Assembly: GCF_014648515.1 (NCBI RefSeq)
Contig: NZ_BMRG01000026.1
Coordinates: 844-64,843, forward strand
Length of the DNA: 64,000 nt
From: Saccharothrix coeruleofusca
GTDB taxonomy: Bacteria; Actinomycetota; Actinomycetes; Mycobacteriales; Pseudonocardiaceae
Reading direction: 5' to 3'
The position numbers were made by a program, and so were the translations under genes. The stretch's first letter is position 1. Every line of letters starts with the position of its first letter. This document shows, piece after piece, positions 59,080 to 64,000 of the stretch. The notes under the pieces are model-generated. The model had not been told where the DNA came from, did no database searches, and worked only from the letters and a program-made list of their open reading frames with translations.

Positions 59080-59098
59080 TCGAACATCTAACGTGTTC
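59073..59098. promoter_or_regulatory. Inverted-repeat operator over the DeoR start
   Basis: TGTTC (59073-59077), GAACA (59082-59086) and TGTTC (59094-59098) make two overlapping inverted repeats across the DeoR initiation region and the divergent promoter area. The repeats fit an autoregulated DeoR operator. Confidence 0.5.
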
Positions 59099-59158
59099 GA
59101 GGTCAACCGTTGTAGCGGTACATGCCCCGATCGGGTAGGACTGGCCTGCACCATCAGC

Positions 59159-59170
59159 GGTGTAGACCAT
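59159..59170. promoter_or_regulatory. dre-like site before the SIS-domain gene
   Basis: GGTGTAGACCAT differs from the DasR core GGTCTAGACCA at one position. It ends about 14 bases before ATG 59185. A weak match; compare with the near-perfect site at 27451. Confidence 0.35.
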
Positions 59171-59184
59171 TGGAGGATGACCGC

Positions 59185-59919
59185 ATGACGACCGACCCCG
59201 GCTCCGACTACGGCGACGTCGTGCGCAACCACCTGACCAGGGTGGAGCAGCAGAACGCGGTCGCCATCGACGACGTGGCGGAGCTGGTGCTGGCCAGCGT
59301 GCGCGCCGACGGCACCGTGCTGACCGCCGGGGCGGGGCACTCGCTGGCCGCGGTCGCCGAGACCTTCTACCGCGCGGGCGGCCTGGCCTGCGTGCGCCCG
59401 ATCTACCACCCCGAACTGCTGCCCATGCACGGCGCGGTGAGCAGCACCGCCGCCGAGCGCCGCACCGGCCTGGCCGCCGAGGTGCTGCGCGAAGCCGGTC
59501 TGGCACCGCACGACGTGCTGTTCGTCTTCTCCACCTCGGGGGTCAACCCCTACCCGGTGGAGCTGGCGGCGCACGCCGCCGACGCGGGCTGCCCGGTGGT
59601 CGCGGTCACCTCGCTCGCGGCCAGCGCCGCGGCCCCGCGCCGGGCGGGCACCACCCTGGCGGAGAACGCCACCGTGGTGCTGGACAACCTGGTCCCACCC
59701 GGCGACGCCACCTACCCGGCGGACGCCCCGGTCACCGCGGCGGTGTCCACGCTGGCCACCACGTTCCTGTGGAACCTGCTGATGGTGCGCCTGCTGGACA
59801 AGGCCGCCGAGGCGGGCGTGGCGCTGCCGCTGTGGCGCAGCGCGAACGTCGAGGGCGGCGACGTGGCGAACGCGGCCCTGCTGCGCAAGTACCAGACGCG
59901 CATCCCCCAGCTCGGATAA
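59185..59919 (+). CDS. SIS-domain sugar isomerase-like protein
   Basis: A 244-aa sugar-isomerase (SIS) fold protein of the UPF0309 type. GTVLTAGAGHSLAAVAETFY is the first phosphate loop, and VLFVFSTSGVNPYPVELA the second (S-T-S-G). The C-terminal NVEGGDVANAALLRKYQTRI is conserved in this group. It likely binds a phosphorylated aminosugar. GGAGG lies 8 bases before ATG 59185. The divergent DeoR gene and the MFS gene complete a small sugar module. A similar SIS protein in Streptomyces is tied to aminosugar toxicity (recollection, not checked). Confidence 0.82.
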   Translation: MTTDPGSDYGDVVRNHLTRVEQQNAVAIDDVAELVLASVRADGTVLTAGAGHSLAAVAETFYRAGGLACVRPIYHPELLPMHGAVSSTAAERRTGLAAEVLREAGLAPHDVLFVFSTSGVNPYPVELAAHAADAGCPVVAVTSLAASAAAPRRAGTTLAENATVVLDNLVPPGDATYPADAPVTAAVSTLATTFLWNLLMVRLLDKAAEAGVALPLWRSANVEGGDVANAALLRKYQTRIPQLG

Positions 59920-59974
59920 TCCGCACGAATTCCCCCTGCCTCATGGCTAGCCTGCGACAGGAGGGGGGGATCTG

Positions 59975-61546
59975 ATGCGGGAGAAGACGAAGCGGTGGGT
60001 GCTGGCCTGCGGCGCGCTGGCCACGGTGTCGATCGTCGGGGCGGGGGTGGCGCTGGTCTGGCCGGACAGCGGCGCCACCGCCCCGACCAGGTCCGCGGTC
60101 AAGCCGCCGGGGTCGGTCGCGAGCGAGTTCGTCTCGGCGATCGCCACCGGCGACGCGGCCGGGGCCGCCGGGCTGACCGACGCGGCGCAAGCCGCCGCCG
60201 AGGCGATCACCAGGACCAGGGCGGGCATGGCGCAGTCGCGGTTCCACGCGCGGCTGGGCCAGGTGCCACCGATCGCCGACGGCGCGAACGAGGTGGCGCT
60301 GGACGCGGACGTGACGTGGACGCTGCCCGGCGGCGCACCCCTGGAGTACCGGACCAAGGTGGTGCTGCGCCTGGCCGGGGAGCAGTGGAAGGTGCGCTGG
60401 ACGCCCGCCGTGCTGCACCCGGCGCTGGGCGAGGGCCAGTCCCTGGCCTACACCAGCACCCCCGGCGACGGCGCGCTGCTGGACCGCGACGGCAACCCCG
60501 TGCCGCCCGGCTTCGCCCCGGTGGTCATGAACTCGGTCACCACCGCGGCGGGCGACCTGACCGGCACGCCCGGCTGGCAGGTCGCCGCGGTCGACGCGGC
60601 GGGCACGCCGGTGACCGTGCTGCAGGAGCAGAAGGCCCAAGTGGGGCGGACGGTGACGGTGACGCTGGACCCGGCCAAACAGCGAGCCGCCCAAGCGGCC
60701 GTAGACCAGGTGGGCGAGCAGGCGGTGGTCGTGGCCCTGCAGCCGTCCACCGGCGAGGTCCTGGCCGTGGCGCAGAACGCCGCCGCCAGCGGCCAGGGAC
60801 CGATCGCGCTGACCAACTACTTCGAACCCGGTTCCACGTTCAAGGTGGTGACCGCCGCGGCGGCGATCAGCGGCGGGACCGCCAACGCCGACACCCCCGT
60901 GGACTGCCCCGGCAAGGCCACCATCGGAACCCGGCAGATCACCAACGAGGACCAGTTCGCCCTGGGCACCGTGCCGCTGCACCGCGCGTTCGCCGCCTCG
61001 TGCAACACCAGCTTCAGCAAGCTCGCGGCGGACCTGCCCGCCGACGCGCTGCCCCGCGCGGCGGCCATGTTCGGCCTCACGGCGGACTACCGGATCGCGG
61101 GCATCACCACCAACACCGGCAAGGTGCCGCCCGCCGAGTCGATCCCCGAACGGGTGGAGAACGGGATCGGCCAGGGCGTGGTGCAGACCACGCCGTTCGG
61201 CATGGCGCTGCTCGCCGCCACCGTCGCCAAGGGCTCCACCCCGGTCCCCCGGCTGATCCGCGAGATCGAGACCACCGGCGGCGCCACCAGCGCGCTGCCC
61301 GGCGGCGTGGCCACCGCGCTGCGCTCGATGATGGGCGAGGTCGTCACCAGCGGCACCGCCCGGCAACTGGCCCGCTTCGGCGGCGTGCGCGGCAAGACCG
61401 GCACCGCGCAGTTCGGCGACGGCTCCGGCGCCCACGGCTGGTTCGTCGGCTACCAGGTCGACCTGGCCTTCGCCGTGCTGGTCGTCAACGGCGGCTCGTC
61501 GAAGGCCGCCGTGGCGGTGACGGCGAACTTCCTGAGCGGTTTCTAG
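59975..61546 (+). CDS. Class B penicillin-binding transpeptidase with NTF2-like domain
   Basis: A 523-aa PBP. One N-terminal membrane anchor (VLACGALATVSIVGAGVALVW) is followed by an NTF2-like MecA_N domain (about residues 48-160). The transpeptidase domain carries SxxK in EPGSTFKVV, SxN in ASCNTSFSKL and KTG in RGKTGTAQFGDG. There is no transglycosylase domain. GGAGGGGGG lies before ATG 59975. It is 17 bases short of the convergent ABC transporter gene. It cross-links peptidoglycan; its low-affinity or stage-specific role is not shown. Confidence 0.93.
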   Translation: MREKTKRWVLACGALATVSIVGAGVALVWPDSGATAPTRSAVKPPGSVASEFVSAIATGDAAGAAGLTDAAQAAAEAITRTRAGMAQSRFHARLGQVPPIADGANEVALDADVTWTLPGGAPLEYRTKVVLRLAGEQWKVRWTPAVLHPALGEGQSLAYTSTPGDGALLDRDGNPVPPGFAPVVMNSVTTAAGDLTGTPGWQVAAVDAAGTPVTVLQEQKAQVGRTVTVTLDPAKQRAAQAAVDQVGEQAVVVALQPSTGEVLAVAQNAAASGQGPIALTNYFEPGSTFKVVTAAAAISGGTANADTPVDCPGKATIGTRQITNEDQFALGTVPLHRAFAASCNTSFSKLAADLPADALPRAAAMFGLTADYRIAGITTNTGKVPPAESIPERVENGIGQGVVQTTPFGMALLAATVAKGSTPVPRLIREIETTGGATSALPGGVATALRSMMGEVVTSGTARQLARFGGVRGKTGTAQFGDGSGAHGWFVGYQVDLAFAVLVVNGGSSKAAVAVTANFLSGF

Positions 61547-61565
61547 GAAGTCCGCCCGCGCGCGG

Positions 61566-63446
61566 TCACCCGGCCGGTGCGGGTTCCGCCGCTGCCGGGT
61601 GGTTCGCGCGGGCCGGGGCTTGGTCGAACTGGGTGCGGTGCAGGTCGGCGTAGCGGCCCCCGGCGGCGATCAGGTCGGCGTGGGTGCCGCGCTCCACGAT
61701 GCGGCCGTGCTCGACCACGAGGATCTGGTCGGCGGCGCGGATGGTGGACAGCCGGTGCGCGATCACCAGCGCGGTCCGGCCGCGCAGCGCCTCGGTGAGC
61801 GCGGCCTGCACCGCGGCCTCCGACTCGGAGTCCAGGTGCGCGGTCGCCTCGTCGAGGATGACCACGCGCGGGCGGGCCAGCAGCAGGCGGGCGATGGTCA
61901 GCCGCTGCCGCTCACCGCCGGACAGCCGGTAGCCCCGCTCCCCCACCACGGTGTCCAGCCCGTCGGGCAGCGACTCGACCAGCGGCTGGAGCCGGGCGCG
62001 GCGCAGCGCGTCCCACAGCTCCTCGTCGGTGGCGTCCGGGCGGGGGTAGGTCAGGTTGGCGCGGATCGTGTCGTGGAACAGGTGCCCGTCCTGCGTCACC
62101 ACGCCGACGGCCTCGCGCAGCGAGTCGAAGGCCAGCTCGCGGACGTCCACACCGGACAGCCGGATCGCCCCCGAGTCCACGTCGTACAGGCGCGGCACGA
62201 GCGAGGCGATGGTGGACTTGCCCGCGCCGGACGACCCGACCAGCGCCACCAGCTGCCCCCGCTCGGCGCGGAAGGAGATGCCGTGCAGCACCTCCTTACC
62301 ACCGCGACTGTCCAAGGTGGACACCGACTCCAAGGAGGCGAGGGAGACCTTGTCCGCCGCGGGGTAGGCGAACCGGACGTCGTCGAACTCCACCGACACC
62401 GGCCCGTCCGGCACCCGCCGGGGCTGCTCGACCTCGGCGATCATCGGCTTGAGGTCGAGCACCTCGAAGACCCGCTCGAACGACACCAGCGCCGTCATCA
62501 CGTCCACGCGGGCGTTGGCCAGCGCGGTCAGCGGCGCGTACAACCGGGTCAGCAGCAGCGCCAACGACACCACGGTGCCCGCCGCCAGGTGGCCGGTCAG
62601 CGCCAGGTAGCCGCCCAACCCGTACACCAGCGCCTGCGCCAGCGCCGACACCAGCGTCAGGCCGGTCATGAACCACCGGGTCGCCATGGCGGTGCGCACC
62701 CCGATGTCGCGCACCCGCGCGGCCCGCGCGCCGAACTCGGCGGCTTCGGCCCCCGGCCGCCCGAACAGCTTCACCAGCGTCGCGCCGGGCGCGGAGAACC
62801 GCTCGGTCATCTGCGTGATCATCCCGGCGTTGAGCGCGGAAGCCTCGCGCTGCAGGTCGGCCATCCGGTTGCCCATCCGGCGCGCGGGCAGCACGAACAC
62901 CGGCAGCAGCACCAGCGCCAGCGCGGTGACCTGCCACGACAAGGTGAACATGACGGCCAGCGACAGACCCAGCTGGATCACGTTGGTCACCACGCCCGAC
63001 AGGGTCGAGGTGAACGCCCGCTGCGCGCCGATCACGTCGTTGTTCAGCCTGCTCACCAGCGCGCCGGTGCGGGTGCGGGTGAAGAACGCGACCGGCATCC
63101 GCTGCACGTGCTCGAACACCGCGCGCCGCAGGTCGTAGATCAACCCCTCGCCGATGCGCGCGGACTGCCACCGCTCCACCAGGCCGAGCCCGGCGTCCAG
63201 CAGGGCGATGCCCGCGATGGCCACCGCCAGCCACACCACCACTGCGACGTCGCGACCGCCCACGACGGCGTCGACCACTCGGCCCGCGAGCACCGGCGTG
63301 CTCACCGCCAGCACCGCCGACACGACGGTCAGCAGCAGGAACACCACCAGCTTGGCCCGGTGCGGCCGGGCGAACCCGAGCACCCGCCGGAACGTGCCGC
63401 GGCGCACGCCCCTCGGCGCGTCCGAGGCCGCCATCGCACTGCGCAT
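61566..63446 (-). CDS. ABC exporter, fused permease/ATPase
   Basis: A 626-aa half-size ABC exporter. The N-terminal six-helix domain starts with KLVVFLLLTVVSAVLAVSTP. The ATPase has Walker A GSSGAGKST, the signature LSGGERQR, Walker B VVILDEATAHL and the H-loop AHRLS. A short insertion (LASLESVSTLDSRG) precedes the ATPase beta-subdomain. It exports lipids, drugs or peptides as a homo- or heterodimer; the substrate is unknown. Three starts are possible (GTG 63482, ATG 63446, ATG 63434), none with a ribosome binding site. I use 63446. Confidence 0.9.
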   Translation of the reverse strand: MRSAMAASDAPRGVRRGTFRRVLGFARPHRAKLVVFLLLTVVSAVLAVSTPVLAGRVVDAVVGGRDVAVVVWLAVAIAGIALLDAGLGLVERWQSARIGEGLIYDLRRAVFEHVQRMPVAFFTRTRTGALVSRLNNDVIGAQRAFTSTLSGVVTNVIQLGLSLAVMFTLSWQVTALALVLLPVFVLPARRMGNRMADLQREASALNAGMITQMTERFSAPGATLVKLFGRPGAEAAEFGARAARVRDIGVRTAMATRWFMTGLTLVSALAQALVYGLGGYLALTGHLAAGTVVSLALLLTRLYAPLTALANARVDVMTALVSFERVFEVLDLKPMIAEVEQPRRVPDGPVSVEFDDVRFAYPAADKVSLASLESVSTLDSRGGKEVLHGISFRAERGQLVALVGSSGAGKSTIASLVPRLYDVDSGAIRLSGVDVRELAFDSLREAVGVVTQDGHLFHDTIRANLTYPRPDATDEELWDALRRARLQPLVESLPDGLDTVVGERGYRLSGGERQRLTIARLLLARPRVVILDEATAHLDSESEAAVQAALTEALRGRTALVIAHRLSTIRAADQILVVEHGRIVERGTHADLIAAGGRYADLHRTQFDQAPARANHPAAAEPAPAG

Positions 63447-63506
63447 CAAACGCCAGGAACCGTCCACGCCAGGTGGCAACACCGGTGCGCGCGCGGACGT
63501 TCCCGA

Positions 63507-64000
63507 CTACGCCGAAGGTGAACCGGCCTGCTCGGCCAGCTCGGCCAGCCTGCGCAGCTGGGCGGTGCGCTCGGCGCGCAGCTGCTCCTGCTCCGAGGCC
63601 CCGTCCGCGGCCGAGGCCAGCAGCGCCAGCGTTTCCCGGACCGCGCCGGGGGCGTGCCGCAGCACCGCGGTCGCCAGCTCGTCGACCGCGGCGTCCAAGC
63701 CGTCCCCCGGCACGACGGAGTTGACCAGGCCGATGCGCAGCGCCTCGTCCGCGCCCACGCGCCGCCCGGTCAGGCAGATCTCGGCCGCGCGGGCGTACCC
63801 GACCAGGCGCACCAGGGGCAGCGTGCCGCCCAGGTCGGGGACCAGGCCCAGGGACGTCTCGGCCATGCAGAACCGCACGTCGTCCGCCGCCACGCGGAAG
63901 TCGCACGCCAAGGCGAGCTGGAAGCCCGCCCCGATGGCGTGCCCGCGCACGGCGGCGATGGTGACCCGCCGAGGGTCGCGCAGCCAGCGGAAGCCCTCCT
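63507..64000 (-). CDS. Enoyl-CoA hydratase/isomerase family protein, 5' part beyond window
   Basis: The C-terminal about 164 residues of a crotonase-fold protein. RGHAIGAGFQLALACDFRVA is the oxyanion-hole block with G-A-G-F, and AETSLGLVPDLGGTLPLVRLVG matches the active-site Glu region (V-P-D-L-G-G, with Asp in place of the usual Glu). The frame continues past 63950 to the edge (RWLRDPRRVTIAAV), so the gene starts outside. It hydrates or isomerises acyl-CoA; the substrate is unknown. Confidence 0.88.
   Translation of the reverse strand, partial: EGFRWLRDPRRVTIAAVRGHAIGAGFQLALACDFRVAADDVRFCMAETSLGLVPDLGGTLPLVRLVGYARAAEICLTGRRVGADEALRIGLVNSVVPGDGLDAAVDELATAVLRHAPGAVRETLALLASAADGASEQEQLRAERTAQLRRLAELAEQAGSPSA

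Overview
This window is chromosomal DNA from a very high-GC actinomycete, probably of the Pseudonocardiales (Actinosynnema/Saccharothrix-like). The case rests on pervasive GTG/TTG starts, F420-type luciferase-like oxidoreductases, a ShbA-type sigma factor, an ANTAR regulator, a treX-treY-treZ operon, a DasR-type operator and FxSxx-associated TPR-NTPase genes. The genus cannot be fixed from the sequence alone. Both edges cut genes: a hybrid histidine kinase on the left and an enoyl-CoA hydratase on the right. I saw no tRNA, rRNA or CRISPR array.

Layout. 1-4.9 kb is a signalling block: HAMP/GAF hybrid kinase, two STAS anti-anti-sigma proteins, an RsbW-like ATPase, a Ppx/GppA phosphatase and an SRPBCC-like protein, which together look like partner-switching stress control. 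4.9-11.7 kb is housekeeping and accessory metabolism: GNAT, alpha/beta hydrolase, HAD, F420 oxidoreductase, Ser/Thr kinase, GABA-type aminotransferase and a LacI regulator.

12.2-20.1 kb is conflict-type locus A. It holds a VMAP protein with an N-terminal EAD2-like region and a giant vWA-like/NB-ARC/TPR protein. Facing these are a stand-alone HExxH peptide beta-hydroxylase and a 57-aa FxsA-like precursor peptide. 20.2-22.5 kb holds a decayed GNAT, an intact GNAT, a methyltransferase and a SUKH protein. 22,639-27,395 is a precisely bounded Tn7-like transposon with 5-bp target duplication CGAGC, TIRs, tnsA/tnsB/tnsC homologues and one cargo gene. Its tnsB carries two in-frame ochre codons. It is followed by a chitin-type LPMO gene with a near-perfect DasR operator and by an SDR gene.

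29.0-36.7 kb is conflict-type locus B, a tightly coupled operon: divergent nucleotidyl cyclase-EAD2, EAD2-VMAP, MoxR AAA+ ATPase, and vWA/NB-ARC/TPR protein. The two loci are paralogous. Locus A lacks the MoxR gene and its vWA-like protein has an altered MIDAS motif (DTSLT against DDSPS). Both giant genes have an in-frame GTG with a good ribosome binding site in the linker before NB-ARC, so a shorter NB-ARC/TPR product may also be made.

36.8-37.0 kb is a compact, highly structured intergenic element with a 12-codon mini-ORF. 37.0-47 kb carries a CsbD-UdgX stress operon behind a SigB-like promoter, an ANTAR protein, the glycogen-to-trehalose operon treX-treY-treZ and malQ. 47-64 kb carries LacI, TetR and DeoR regulators, a second F420-type oxidoreductase, an M23 peptidase, two penicillin-binding proteins, a PfkB kinase, ShbA, an MFS exporter, a SIS-domain sugar isomerase and an ABC exporter.
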